Source: Acidobacteriota bacterium | GTDB taxonomy: Bacteria; Acidobacteriota; Terriglobia; Terriglobales; SCQP01 | Assembly: GCA_027459505.1 (NCBI GenBank) | Contig: DAIDIE010000022.1 | Location: 1 to 64,000 of the forward strand | Direction of reading: 5' to 3' | DNA length: 64,000 bases | Shown here: positions 6,981 through 16,368 of the stretch, piece after piece | Position numbering within the stretch: position 1 is the stretch's first letter | How the letters are laid out: every line of letters starts with the position of its first letter | The notes under the pieces: model-generated | Databases searched by the model: none | What the model saw: the letters and a program-made list of their open reading frames with translations, nothing else | What the model was told of the DNA's origin: nothing | Program-made: the position numbers and the translations under genes

Positions 6981-9542
6981 TTACTTTCCGGCTGCGTGCG
7001 CTGCTTCCTTCACGATCGCTTCCGCCGCATTCGCTTCCAGCACCCAGCTGCTGGCGGCTGAAACCGTGGTCTCGTCTTCAAACCAGAGCATCCCGAAGTC
7101 CGTGATGCACTCCGGAAAATCCGGCTTGATGATCACGTATCCGGGAATCATCGCGCCCGGGATATAAGAATTGTCCCCGCGGTTATTCGAGTACGTGTGC
7201 AGTTTGGAGGCGGTGCCGATCGCGGCAATATACGACACGCTCGACACCGGATGTGTCCCCAGCAGGTAGTTGGCCGCGTGCAGCGTGTACTCCGGACCCA
7301 CCAGCTTGGGGAAGGCCTCGTGCAAAAAGTACATCTCGACTCCAAAGTCGGCTACCCGCTCCGCGCCGCCCCAGGAACCTAGCGTCGGAGGCACCCCGAA
7401 CGGGGTGGACGCCATGAAGCGCTTCATCTGGGGCAGGGAAGCCTGCAGCGCCGTTTGGAAACGCGTGCGGTAACTGGCATCCAGATACGGTAACGCCCGC
7501 ACCGCCGTCCATCCCTGGAATGCCAGATGGGTCAACTGCTCCGGAAAGAGCTGTTCCACGCGCTGTTTGTACGGCGCGGCGCCCTCGGTGGCGATCATCA
7601 GGTTCAACGCCGCCATCCAGTCCGGCGAACCGAAGCGCGCAAAACCGCCGTGGAACGGGTTGGGCGCCGGGTGGGTCTGCTGGTCATTCCACAGTTTGAC
7701 CGCGGCGTTCAGACACTGGCGCGCCAGCGGATCGTTCCAGCCTTGGAGCGCCTGCGACGCCGCGGCCAGCGAGGCGATGTCCCCGTATTGATTAAACGCG
7801 GTGTAATTGGTCCAGGCCCAGCGATCATCGTGGTTGCCGGAAAAGTTTCCCCGGATCTGCCCCACCCCGAGTTTCGGGTCATAGAGACGGTTGTCGGTCT
7901 GGGACGCCGCGTCGCCCACAAACGTGTACTCGCGCAACCACGCCGACTGGATACCGGTAATCGGATGTCCAAAGGCGTGAATCTGCGCGAGCTGCTGCAG
8001 CACCCCGTGCTCGATCTGCTGAATGATGTCGGGTACGCCATCCGGACGGTGCATCTCGACCACACGCGTCTTTTCGTTCACCGACAGCTCATCCCATTTG
8101 GGGTGAAACGTCGTGGCGGCCAGCGACAAGTTCTGGATGGTGGCGTATTGACCGTAGTCGTCGTTGTCGAAATCGCCCGCGTCAAACCAGCCACCCACGT
8201 TCAGTCCCGGAACGAATTCTCCCGGCTTGTAGGGCGAGTAGGTATGCGGACCCATTTTGTAGCCGTCAAAGTGCGGTGTGTTGGGCGGCGCCTGGCGCGC
8301 GTCGTCGAGATGCGCCACCCCGTGCCACATGTGGTAGGCATCGCGCACGGAAACGTGATCCATTTGTGCGGCCAAAAAGCCGTCCAGCGTCGCCTGCCAG
8401 GTCCTGTCGTAGACGTTCTCCGCGATGGGAAACACATGCGTGCGGTGGCCGGCGTACTCAATCGCGTACAAGCCCGGCTGGCGCACCGCCGAGAAATCGA
8501 ACTTGGCGTATTCATAGCGCAGCCACGGCACGCGCTTGGAAAGCGGCGCGCTGAATACCTTGCGCCAGGTTCCGTCGCTGCTTAGCCGCACAACGCTGGC
8601 GCTTGCCGGACCATGGAAGTTGGGGTCCAACTCGATAATCGCGACTTTGGAGAATCCCGGAGCGTAGCCCGCCTGACTGTGCGCGATCATCGGCGGACGC
8701 GTCCAGCCGGGGATGTAGCTGGGCCGGATGTGCCATACCAGCGCGTCTTTGGTCTTCCCTGCGGGTATCAGCGTCCGCAGCACGTACCAGCCGTTTTGCG
8801 CCTTGTCGCGGCCGTCAAACATCTCCACCGGCCCACTGTCGGAGCTCACGCTGATCTGGTGCAGCGGATCGCCGGCCGCCAGCGTGATGCTTCGTCCACT
8901 GGCAAAAGGCAGCGGCTCGGTGTAACCCTCCGCCTGGTGCCACTGCTCCACGTACCAGACTCGCTTGGGATCGCCGGGCTTGGGCGGCGCGGTGGTCATG
9001 CGGTCTTCCGGATAGCGCGGCATCACTCCGTAAACCTTGTGGTCGATCTGATACGGCTTATCGACGTAAATCGACGGCAGAAATTCGAGATTGTAACCGG
9101 CGCGCCCCACCAGCGTCGCGGGTAGCGGCTGGTCCAGATTTACGCTGACCCGGAACCCGCCGGGTTCCGGCGTGACCACAACCTGGTAGTTGAGGTGATA
9201 AGCGGGGTAGGAGAGCTGCGCGGTCAGGCGGTTGTTTTGTGCATCCGCCTGATGCGACTTGATCGTGGGGATCACGTCCCACTGCTCCGGGGTGGCGAGC
9301 AAACGCAGGCTGCCGTTGGTGGCGATGCGCTCGTCGTGCAGGATGATCTGCATGCCCGCGTCCTTCTGATCGAAAAAGACGGGGCTGAAGCTGTCGTCGT
9401 AGAGCATCACGCTGACGCCCCGCCCATTCAGGTATCCCTTCTTGGTGACGGTCATGTGCAGCACCGGGCTGGCGGCTACGGCGGCCAGACTGGTGGAGAG
9501 TGCGAACAGCGCGGTGAACAGCGGCAGGGTGCGTAGGCGCAT
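6981..9542 (-). CDS. Secreted GH9 glycoside hydrolase (cellulase-like)
   Basis: 853 residues. Signal peptide MRLRTLPLFTALFALSTSLA; a beta-rich N-terminal region of about 280 residues without a clear name; an Ig-like cellulase N-terminal domain (about 310-400, containing AHSQAGYAPG and FDFSAVRQPGLYAIEY); and a GH9 (alpha/alpha)6 barrel (about 400-840). The catalytic Asp pair is visible in WFDAGDFD (about 452) and the likely acid Glu in WFEDET (about 823), though the classical NEVxxxxN context is altered to TTVSAASSWVLEAN. It should be an inverting beta-glucanase or related enzyme acting outside the cytoplasm. It is much longer than a bare GH9 domain because of the N-terminal region. Confidence 0.85.
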   Translation of the reverse strand: MRLRTLPLFTALFALSTSLAAVAASPVLHMTVTKKGYLNGRGVSVMLYDDSFSPVFFDQKDAGMQIILHDERIATNGSLRLLATPEQWDVIPTIKSHQADAQNNRLTAQLSYPAYHLNYQVVVTPEPGGFRVSVNLDQPLPATLVGRAGYNLEFLPSIYVDKPYQIDHKVYGVMPRYPEDRMTTAPPKPGDPKRVWYVEQWHQAEGYTEPLPFASGRSITLAAGDPLHQISVSSDSGPVEMFDGRDKAQNGWYVLRTLIPAGKTKDALVWHIRPSYIPGWTRPPMIAHSQAGYAPGFSKVAIIELDPNFHGPASASVVRLSSDGTWRKVFSAPLSKRVPWLRYEYAKFDFSAVRQPGLYAIEYAGHRTHVFPIAENVYDRTWQATLDGFLAAQMDHVSVRDAYHMWHGVAHLDDARQAPPNTPHFDGYKMGPHTYSPYKPGEFVPGLNVGGWFDAGDFDNDDYGQYATIQNLSLAATTFHPKWDELSVNEKTRVVEMHRPDGVPDIIQQIEHGVLQQLAQIHAFGHPITGIQSAWLREYTFVGDAASQTDNRLYDPKLGVGQIRGNFSGNHDDRWAWTNYTAFNQYGDIASLAAASQALQGWNDPLARQCLNAAVKLWNDQQTHPAPNPFHGGFARFGSPDWMAALNLMIATEGAAPYKQRVEQLFPEQLTHLAFQGWTAVRALPYLDASYRTRFQTALQASLPQMKRFMASTPFGVPPTLGSWGGAERVADFGVEMYFLHEAFPKLVGPEYTLHAANYLLGTHPVSSVSYIAAIGTASKLHTYSNNRGDNSYIPGAMIPGYVIIKPDFPECITDFGMLWFEDETTVSAASSWVLEANAAEAIVKEAAHAAGK

Positions 9543-9749
9543 GGGTGGGCTCCAGCGTTATAGATTCTGGAAAGATGATATCGGCCAGCGCCCGGTCTTT
9601 GCAATGATTGCGATTCGCAACCCGGCGCCTTCGAGGTTTTACGCGCAAGAAGCTAATACGACGTTTGCCGCGCAGTGGTTGCAGAATATGCCACAGTTTT
9701 TGCGCCCACGCCCAACCTGCTGGCCAAAATAAAATCCCACTAAAGAAAA

Positions 9750-9921
9750 GCGGCACGGCCGCTTTTATTCCACCCGCTTCGGTGTCCGGCCGAAGCTCAC
9801 GGATGGTGGCCGCGCATTACTAGTCGCCAGCGGTGCGGGACCTAGTAGGCAACCCCGCACCTTTGCTACTACTTCGGCCTGCGATTTCGAACTCGAAAGC
9901 AGTTCGACTCGGCCCTGGCTC
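9750..9921 (-). repeat. Dispersed repeat family B, full copy (minus orientation)
   Basis: Reverse complement of the 13708-13879 unit with few changes; 172 bp. The hairpin TCGAACT/AGTTCGA and the 3' hairpin GCTTCGG/CCGAAGC are both intact. It lies upstream of the GH9 gene in the otherwise gene-free stretch 9543-10125. Confidence 0.88.
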
Positions 9922-10089
9922 CTACGGGGCGCGATTGTAGAAAAATGGGGCGCGATTGTCGCGCCCCATCTGTAACCGTAGGAATTGTCTTCCGGGAATC
10001 CGCTATTGGGCGACCTGCCCTCTCTACAGCGCGTCAAAAACCACCGCCCGGATCATGTGCAACGCCGGACGGCCACAACGCCCTCCAGT

Positions 10090-10124
10090 CAACTGACAAC
10101 TGGCAACTGACAACCGGCAACTGT
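10090..10124 (+). repeat. Degenerate 7-bp tandem repeat (CAACTGA type)
   Basis: Five consecutive heptamers: CAACTGA, CAACTGG, CAACTGA, CAACCGG, CAACTGT. The array ends one base before the korB stop codon. Related arrays occur at 13444-13506, 13590-13664, 21318-21359 and 26508-26535. Confidence 0.85.
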
Positions 10125-10125
10125 C

Positions 10126-11184
10126 CTACTTCAGCCCTTCCATCACCTGCTCCAGCACCGCTTTCGGCGGACGCACTTTGCTCTCCGGCAGCGTCGCCAG
10201 CGGCTCGTCCACCAGGTTGAGCAGTGCGCTGAAATCCGGCTTCTCGGTGTTCACGTAAAAAACGCCGGTCAGGACTTCGCCCTTCTCGTAGGTCTCCGTC
10301 AACGTGTGTAGGGCGCCGACCTTGTCCAGCGGGTTGTAGTCGCGGCCCAGCTTTTTCAGGCGCAACTGGCTGCCGTCATGCAGTGTCACCGCGGTGGTGG
10401 TCCCGGGATCGTAGTCGATGTGGATATCCTCGTAAGAGGGCACGAAGCTGACCTCCTGCAGGGGCTCTTCATGCTCCTTCACGTACTTGTAGCTCTTGGT
10501 CGAGCCCTCGTGATCGTTGAAGGTGACGCACGGAGAGATCACGTCCAGCATGACTGTGCCGCGGTGCGCTAGCGCTGCCTTCAGCATCTCGCTGAGCTGC
10601 TTCTTGTCGCCCGAGAATGACCGGCCCACAAACGTAGCACCCGCCTGAATCGCCATCGCGCAGATATCCAGCGCGGGCAGGTCGTTGATGACGCCGTTCT
10701 TGGCCTTCGACCCCTGGTCCGCCATGGCCGAGAACTGACCTTTGGTGAGCCCGTAGACGCCGTTGTCTTCAATGATGTAGACCAGCGGCAAATTGCGGCG
10801 CATGAGGTGGATGAACTGCCCCATCCCAATCGAGGCGGTATCGCCATCGCCGCTGACTCCAATCGCCTGCAGCGTGCGGTTGGCCAGCAGCGCGCCCGTG
10901 GCAATGCTGGGCATACGGCCGTGAACGCTATTAAAACCAAACGACTGGCCCAGAAAGTACGCCGGGCTCTTGCTGGAGCAGCCGATCCCGCTCAGCTTCA
11001 CAATCCGGTGCGGATGAATGCCCAGCTCGTAGCAGGCGTCGATAATGCGCTCGCTGATGGCGTTGTGCCCGCAACCGGCGCATAGGGTCGTCTTGCTGCC
11101 GCGATAGGGAAGCACGTCCAGCCCGATGCGATTCGTCTTTGCTGCTGCGGCGGCGGGCGCCGCGGGTGCTGATGGTGTAGCCAT
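10126..11184 (-). CDS. korB: 2-oxoacid:ferredoxin oxidoreductase, beta subunit
   Basis: Start taken at ATG 11184 (MATPSAP), preceded by GGAG at good spacing; an upstream ATG at 11223 gives 13 extra residues. Shows the TPP-binding beta-subunit layout: LCAGCGHN near the N-terminus, KLSGIGCSSKSP, HGRMPSIATGALLAN, and the TPP motif GDGDTASIG with a downstream NGVYGLTKGQ. With KorA it should oxidatively decarboxylate 2-oxoglutarate (or a related 2-oxoacid) to the acyl-CoA with reduction of ferredoxin in the cytoplasm. It lies 43 bases after korA in the same operon. Confidence 0.92.
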   Translation of the reverse strand: MATPSAPAAPAAAAAKTNRIGLDVLPYRGSKTTLCAGCGHNAISERIIDACYELGIHPHRIVKLSGIGCSSKSPAYFLGQSFGFNSVHGRMPSIATGALLANRTLQAIGVSGDGDTASIGMGQFIHLMRRNLPLVYIIEDNGVYGLTKGQFSAMADQGSKAKNGVINDLPALDICAMAIQAGATFVGRSFSGDKKQLSEMLKAALAHRGTVMLDVISPCVTFNDHEGSTKSYKYVKEHEEPLQEVSFVPSYEDIHIDYDPGTTTAVTLHDGSQLRLKKLGRDYNPLDKVGALHTLTETYEKGEVLTGVFYVNTEKPDFSALLNLVDEPLATLPESKVRPPKAVLEQVMEGLK

Positions 11185-11227
11185 AATTCGTTTCTCCGGC
11201 CTGGCCTGCCCCGCTAGGGGCACTGCC

Positions 11228-13069
11228 TTAAGCCTGGCGAGCCTCCTGTTGCAGGATCTCGCTGGTAATACTGCGCGCGTCCACCGGCAGACCGTTGTAA
11301 TGGCGCACCGAGCGCAGACGCGTGGTCAGTTCAGCCGGCAGGTCCAGCCGGATCAGGTCATACATCTGCCCGTCGCGGTTCTGCTCGACTACGTAAACCC
11401 GTTCATGCTGCTCCACAAACCGCCGCAGGTCCTCGTTGAACGGGAAGGCGCGCAGCCGCAGGTAGCCGCAATCCAGGTTGGCCTCCTGCTGCAGTTGATC
11501 CAGGCTCTCGGTGAGCGCAAAGTGCGTGGTCCCGTACGCGATCACGCCTACCTTGCCGCCGCCCACACGCTCCAGCAAGGGTGTGGGCACATGGTTGCGC
11601 GCGGTGTTGAACTTGCGCGCTAGCCGGTCCATGTTCTGCACGTAATCCTGCGGCTTTTCGCTGTACAGCGCCTTGTCGTTGTGGCCGCTGCCCCGCGTAA
11701 AGTAGGCGGCCTTGGCGTGCGCCGTTCCCGGCAGCGTGCGGTAGGGAATCCCGTCGCCATCCACATCGCGATAGCGCCCGTACTCCTGCACCTTGTTGAG
11801 CGCCTCCGCGTCCAGCACCTTGCCGCGGTTGAGCGGCTTGCTGGGATACTGGAACGGCTCCGACATCCAGTTGTTCATGCCCAGGTCGAGATCGCTCAGC
11901 ACAAACACCGGCGTCTGGAACTCCTCCGCCAGGTCAAAGGCGTCAATCGCCAGGCTGTAGCACTCCTCCACCGTTCCCGGCAAAAGCATGATGTGCTTGG
12001 TGTCGCCGTGGCCCAGCGAGGAGATAAACCCAATCTCGCCCTGCGCCGTGCGCGTCGGCAGTCCGGTCGAGGGCCCCACCCGCTGCACGTCAAAAATCAC
12101 CCCCGGCAACTCCGCGTAGTAGCCCAGCCCAACAAATTCAGCCATCAGGCTGATGCCCGGGCCCGACGTGGACGTCATCGACCGCGCCCCCATCCAGCCC
12201 GCCCCCAAAACCATGCCGATGGAGGCCAACTCGTCTTCCGCCTGCACGATGGCGAAGGTCGCCTTGCCCGTCTCTGGGTCGATGCGGTAGCGCTTCATGT
12301 ATTCGATCAGCGACTCGCACAGCGAACTCGACGGCGTAATCGGATACCAGCCCACCACCGTCACGCCGGCAAATAGACAGCCCAGCGCGGCGGCCGCGTT
12401 GCCGTCAATGATGATCTTGCCGGCGGTGCCGTTCATGCGCTCCAGCCAGCAGCGGTCCTTCTTCTGCAGGTTCGTCTTGGCGTAATCCAGACCCGCCTGC
12501 ACGGCGGCCCAGTTCAGGTCCGCGGCCTTCTGCTTCTTCTTGAACTGCTTGCGCAGCGCCTTTTCCACCTCGGCCACGTCCATGTGGAGCAGGTGCGCCA
12601 GCACCCCCACATAAATCATGTTGCGCACCAGTTTGCGCAGCTTCACCTCTGGACAGACGGTGGCCACGATCTTGTCAAACGGCACCGCGTAAAAGACCAG
12701 ATCCTGCCGCAGGCTGGAGAGGTTCAGCGGCTCGTCGTACAGCACCGCCGCTCCCGGCTCCAGACCGAGCACGTCCTCGCGCGCCGTCTCCGGATTCATC
12801 GCCACCACTAGGTCAATCTCTTTCTTGCGGGCGATGTAACCGTGCTTGCTGGCCCGGATGGTGTACCAAGTGGGCAGACCGGCAATGTTGGAGGGGAAAA
12901 GGTTCTTGCCCGAAACGGGGATGCCCATTTGGAACAAGGTGCGTAGCAGTACCAGATTTGCGGATTGACTTCCGGAACCGTTGACAGTCGCTACCTGCAG
13001 GCTGAAGTCGTTAACTAAGCGATCGGTGGGTAGGGTGATCTCTACCGCGCCGGCATCTGCCGTGGCCAT
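11228..13069 (-). CDS. korA: 2-oxoacid:ferredoxin oxidoreductase, fused gamma-alpha subunit
   Basis: 613 residues from an ATG with AGGAG six bases upstream. The N-terminal about 190 residues are the gamma (CoA-transfer-type) domain (VNGSGSQSANLVL, SNIAGLPTWYTIRASKHGY), fused to the alpha pyrimidine-binding domain (GNAAAALG, VVGWYPITPSS, and SGPGISLMAEFVGLGYYAE). The C-terminal domain contains VGVIAYGTT and YVVEQNRDGQM. This is the two-subunit KorAB arrangement. No separate ferredoxin-like delta subunit is present nearby, so an external ferredoxin must accept the electrons. Confidence 0.93.
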   Translation of the reverse strand: MATADAGAVEITLPTDRLVNDFSLQVATVNGSGSQSANLVLLRTLFQMGIPVSGKNLFPSNIAGLPTWYTIRASKHGYIARKKEIDLVVAMNPETAREDVLGLEPGAAVLYDEPLNLSSLRQDLVFYAVPFDKIVATVCPEVKLRKLVRNMIYVGVLAHLLHMDVAEVEKALRKQFKKKQKAADLNWAAVQAGLDYAKTNLQKKDRCWLERMNGTAGKIIIDGNAAAALGCLFAGVTVVGWYPITPSSSLCESLIEYMKRYRIDPETGKATFAIVQAEDELASIGMVLGAGWMGARSMTSTSGPGISLMAEFVGLGYYAELPGVIFDVQRVGPSTGLPTRTAQGEIGFISSLGHGDTKHIMLLPGTVEECYSLAIDAFDLAEEFQTPVFVLSDLDLGMNNWMSEPFQYPSKPLNRGKVLDAEALNKVQEYGRYRDVDGDGIPYRTLPGTAHAKAAYFTRGSGHNDKALYSEKPQDYVQNMDRLARKFNTARNHVPTPLLERVGGGKVGVIAYGTTHFALTESLDQLQQEANLDCGYLRLRAFPFNEDLRRFVEQHERVYVVEQNRDGQMYDLIRLDLPAELTTRLRSVRHYNGLPVDARSITSEILQQEARQA

Positions 13070-13443
13070 GAAACTCCTTTCGAATCGCCCGGGAACAAGT
13101 GCACGCGGTGGCCTCCTGTGAGGCCCGTTTCAGCAGGAGAAACCGGGTGAAAACACAGCTGTGTCTTGCCAGCTCGAATCCATCTATGAACCTGTCAGGA
13201 TAGCAGAAAGCACCCCGCTCCGGGCCGGAAAAATCGCACTAAACTGCTGAATCCACGTAATTTAGCCTCCGCTAAAGCGGCGCAGCGCACACTGGCCTGG
13301 CCCGCCGCCAGTGGCCCCGATGGCAGTTCAGCCCACAATTTAATCCGTCCGGCCCTCCCCAGCGCCCATCAACCCCTCCCAGGCCCCTTTCACTCTCTCG
13401 TGAAGGTCCGCGACGCCCCCAAGGGCCCTCCCCTCCGCACAGA
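13070..13443. other. Intergenic, korA upstream region
   Basis: About 370 bases with no convincing gene. It must hold the korAB promoter (minus strand), but no clear -35/-10 pair was identified. Confidence 0.4.
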
Positions 13444-13664
13444 CAACTGACAATCGGCAACCGATGACCGGCAACCGGCAACTGACACCCGACAACCGGC
13501 AACTCTTCCCAGCCGCCACTCCCGCCAGCAACCCGCAACTTCCCACCTCCCAACCTCGTGTGCGCCACTAAACCAACCGCCACTCCGCACGGTGAACGGT
13601 GAACTGTCAACCACCCCTCCCCACCGGCAACTGACAACTGGCAACCGACAACTGACAACTACCC
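13444..13664 (+). repeat. Two degenerate 7-bp tandem arrays
   Basis: 13444-13506 contains nine degenerate heptamers (CAACTGA, CAATCGG, CAACCGA, TGACCGG, CAACCGG and so on). 13590-13664 contains GTGAACG/GTGAACT units passing into CAACTGA/CAACTGG/CAACCGA units. Phase is kept at seven within each array although individual bases vary. Confidence 0.8.
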
Positions 13665-13707
13665 GCCCCCCCTCCAACTTTGTCTCTCTGCCCGGCATCT
13701 TTCCTAA

Positions 13708-13879
13708 CGAGCCAGGGTCGAGTCGAACTGCTTTCGAGTTCGAAATCGCAGGCCGAAGTAATAGCCAAGGTCCGGGGTTGCCGTTAGGTCCCGCACCGCT
13801 GGCGACTAGTAATGCGCGGCCACCATCCGTGAGCTTCGGCCGGACACCGAAGCGGGTGGAATAAAAGCGGCCGTGCCGC
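13708..13879 (+). repeat. Dispersed repeat family B, full reference copy
   Basis: 172 bp. The 5' half carries the TCGAACT/AGTTCGA hairpin with loop GCTTTCG. The 3' half carries CCACC...GGTGG enclosing GCTTCGG-CCGGACA-CCGAAGC, then AATAAAAGCGGCCGTGCCGC. Nearly identical to the minus-strand copy at 9750-9921. Confidence 0.9.
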
Positions 13880-14049
13880 CTTCGTGCGACGGAGTAGCTG
13901 AGAGTGCCAGCCCCCCAATGTGACCAACCCAGGCGCGATCGCCGCAACGATCGGCGCCACAGCGAAGTCCCGGGCAGCCCCGGGTCACCGCAGCCACATC
14001 CGGCGCGGGGCACCGAGCCGGCCCCGGAGACTTCAGACGAGGAGCGCGC

Positions 14050-14979
14050 GTGCTGGAAGCCCTGATGCTTTGGAATGAGCCCAATAACCTTTCTCATTGG
14101 GACTTTCACGTGGATCCGGAGTGGAAAAGCTTCACCGCGATGGCGGCTGCCGGAATTGCCGCCGTGCGACGCGAGGCCCCCGGACTGCGCGTGGTCTTGG
14201 GCGGCATCTCGCCCATCGACCCCCAGTTCGTCCGCCTGTTGATGGGCCGGGGCGTCTTGCAGCAAGCCGACGTGTTGGGTGTGCACGGCTTCCCGCTCGA
14301 CTGGAACCACTGGAACATCCACGAGTGGCCGGAGAAGATCGCCGAGGTTCAGGAAGTCACCGACAAGCCGGTCTGGGTCACCGAAGCCGGCGCCTCCTCC
14401 TTTGGCGCTGAAGAGGTACAGGTGTTCGGCATGGAGACCACCGCCAAGCTGCTGTTGCCGCTGGTCGAGCGCGTGCACTGGTACAGCCTCATGGACCTGC
14501 CTCCCGCCTGGGCCGCCACCACCCGCCATCGCGAGAGCGAGGGCAGCGCCTATTACCGCCATTACTACATGGGGCTGCTGCGCGCCGATGGCAGCGCCAA
14601 GCCCAGCGCCTTCCGTTTCCCCGATGGCCTGGGCATCTGCCAGTGGTTTCACTATGAGGATCACCGCCTCGACACCGCCGTGGAGTGGTTGCGCCGCCTG
14701 GGCGTGCGCAAGCTGCGCACCGGGCTGAGCTGGGCCGACTGGTTCCGCCCCGGCGCCGAGGCCTGGTTTGACCGCCAGATGAACGCCCTGGCGGATTTTG
14801 ATGTGACGTTGACGTTGTGCTTTACCCCGGAACATCTCGGCGTCAACCCGCATTACGCAAGTCCTCCCCGCCGCGCGGAAGACTTCGCCGATTTCGTGAG
14901 CTGGGTTTTGCGCCGTTATGCCGCGCACCTGCCGCTTCCCCGGGAGGCGGTCGCGTGTCAGGCCCCGGTCTTGAGCTAG
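14050..14979 (+). CDS. Clan GH-A (GH39-like) glycosidase with apparently permuted barrel order
   Basis: 309 residues from GTG 14050, with GAGGAG a few bases upstream; an in-frame stop at 13921 rules out a longer N-terminus. The acid/base Glu10 in LWNEPNN and the nucleophile Glu112 in VWVTEAGAS are those of clan GH-A TIM barrels. In that clan the acid/base follows strand 4, so about 120-150 residues should precede it, yet here it is at residue 10. The missing first half seems to follow instead: residues about 193-300 (GICQWFHYED, LRRLGVRKLRTGLSW, LTLCFTPEHLG) read like strands 1-3 of such a barrel. This is either a circular permutation or a gene rearrangement. It opens a gene cluster with an epimerase and four glycosyltransferases. 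No signal peptide, so probably cytoplasmic. Bases 13880-14049 hold no gene. Confidence 0.7.
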   Translation: MLEALMLWNEPNNLSHWDFHVDPEWKSFTAMAAAGIAAVRREAPGLRVVLGGISPIDPQFVRLLMGRGVLQQADVLGVHGFPLDWNHWNIHEWPEKIAEVQEVTDKPVWVTEAGASSFGAEEVQVFGMETTAKLLLPLVERVHWYSLMDLPPAWAATTRHRESEGSAYYRHYYMGLLRADGSAKPSAFRFPDGLGICQWFHYEDHRLDTAVEWLRRLGVRKLRTGLSWADWFRPGAEAWFDRQMNALADFDVTLTLCFTPEHLGVNPHYASPPRRAEDFADFVSWVLRRYAAHLPLPREAVACQAPVLS

Positions 14980-15069
14980 TCGCAACGCTTGGGCTGGGGG
15001 AGCCGACAGGGAGGCCCTGCCTCCGCTTGCGAGCAAGCCGGAAGTTGAGCGCGGCGCCAGGAGAGATAT

Positions 15070-16224
15070 ATGGAACGGGTACTGATTACCGGAGGGGCGG
15101 GCTTTGTCGGCTCCCATCTCGCGCAGGAGATGGTCGAAGCCGGCTACGAGGTCCGCATTCTGGATAACTTCGAGCCCCAGGTGCATCATGACCCGGCGGC
15201 GGAAATGCCCGCCTCCCTGCGCCGCGCCGTGGAAATCGTGCAAGGCGACGTCCGCGACCTGGAAACCGTCAAGCGCGCTTTGAGCGGCGTCGATTCGGTC
15301 ATCCATTTCGCCGCCACCGTCGGCGTCGGCCAGTCGATGTACGAGATTGACCGCTACACCGATATCAATGTGCAGGGCACCGCCCGCCTGCTGCAGGCGG
15401 TTCTGGATGTGCGCCGCGGCTCGGTGCACGTCCCCTTGCAGCGCCTGGTCGTGGCCAGCTCGATGTCGATGTACGGCGAGGGCCGCTACCATTGCCCGGC
15501 TTGCGGACCCATGCTGGCCCAGCAGCGTTCCCTGGCGCAGTTGCAGCGCCACGAGTGGGAGGTGGCCTGTCCCCGCTGCGGCGCGCCGCTCACTCCCGAG
15601 CCCACCGATGAAGCCAAGCCCGCCGACCTGACCTCCATCTACGCCCTCACCAAGTACACCCAGGAAGAGATGGTATTGATCTTTGGGCGCGCCTACGGCA
15701 TTCCCTCCGTGGCCCTGCGCTTCTTCAATATATATGGACCGCGCCAGGCGCTCTCCAATCCCTACACCGGCGTCTGCGCCATCTTTGCCGCGCGGCTGCT
15801 GGCCGGCGAGCGCCCGCAGGTCTTCGAAGATGGCCGCCAGATGCGCGACTTCGTCAGCATCCACGACATTGCCCGCGCCTGCCGCGCCGCGGTCGAGCGC
15901 CGCGACGTGACCGGCCGCGCCTTCAACATCGCCTCCGGACGCCCCATCTCGATTGGCGAGCTGGCCCGCGCCCTGGCCGCGGCCATGGAGCTGCCGGTCG
16001 AGCCGGAGATGACGGCGCGCTTCCGCATGGGTGACATACGCCATTGCATTGCCGATATCGCCGCCGCGCGCGCCCAACTCGGCTACCAGCCCCAGGTGCG
16101 GCTGGAAGACGGGCTGCGTGAACTGGCCGATTGGCTGCGCGAGCAGGCCGGCCGCGCCACGCCCGACAAACAAAAACTCGCGCAGGCCACTGTGGAGCTG
16201 GCCCGCTATGGCCTCACCGGTTGA
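15070..16224 (+). CDS. NAD-dependent epimerase/dehydratase with zinc-ribbon insert (dTDP-L-rhamnose 4-epimerase-like)
   Basis: 384 residues from ATG 15070 behind AGGAGAG. Extended SDR fold: GGAGFVGSH near the N-terminus binds the dinucleotide, and the active site is Ser in VVASSMSMYG plus Tyr191-x3-Lys195. Between strand 5 and the active Tyr sits an insert with four Cys (142, 145, 167, 170) as CPAC and CPRC, a probable structural zinc ribbon. From memory this insert is typical of the dTDP-L-rhamnose 4-epimerase-like branch, which makes nucleotide-linked 6-deoxysugars; the exact substrate is not determined here. It should supply a sugar nucleotide to the glycosyltransferases that follow. Confidence 0.85.
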   Translation: MERVLITGGAGFVGSHLAQEMVEAGYEVRILDNFEPQVHHDPAAEMPASLRRAVEIVQGDVRDLETVKRALSGVDSVIHFAATVGVGQSMYEIDRYTDINVQGTARLLQAVLDVRRGSVHVPLQRLVVASSMSMYGEGRYHCPACGPMLAQQRSLAQLQRHEWEVACPRCGAPLTPEPTDEAKPADLTSIYALTKYTQEEMVLIFGRAYGIPSVALRFFNIYGPRQALSNPYTGVCAIFAARLLAGERPQVFEDGRQMRDFVSIHDIARACRAAVERRDVTGRAFNIASGRPISIGELARALAAAMELPVEPEMTARFRMGDIRHCIADIAAARAQLGYQPQVRLEDGLRELADWLREQAGRATPDKQKLAQATVELARYGLTG

Positions 16225-16368
16225 ATCGAAGGAGCTGAGGGGATCCACAAGGAGAGATCGTCGAGAGGCACAAGAGTGGAGAGAACGAGTGAAGAGCACC
16301 CCGCTGACTATAGGTTGAGGGAGGAGCGGGACCCCGGCCGCGGCAATCGGCCTGGTTCCCATAAACCC

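Noticed and set aside
13444-13664. Heptamer arrays as a CRISPR array
   Set aside because: Unit length is 7 bp with no spacers, and no cas gene is present.
13708-13800. tRNA-like sequence (GAGTTCGAAATC resembling a T-arm) in repeat B
   Set aside because: No acceptor stem, anticodon arm or CCA-side pairing; the TTCGA comes from the TCGAACT/AGTTCGA hairpin.
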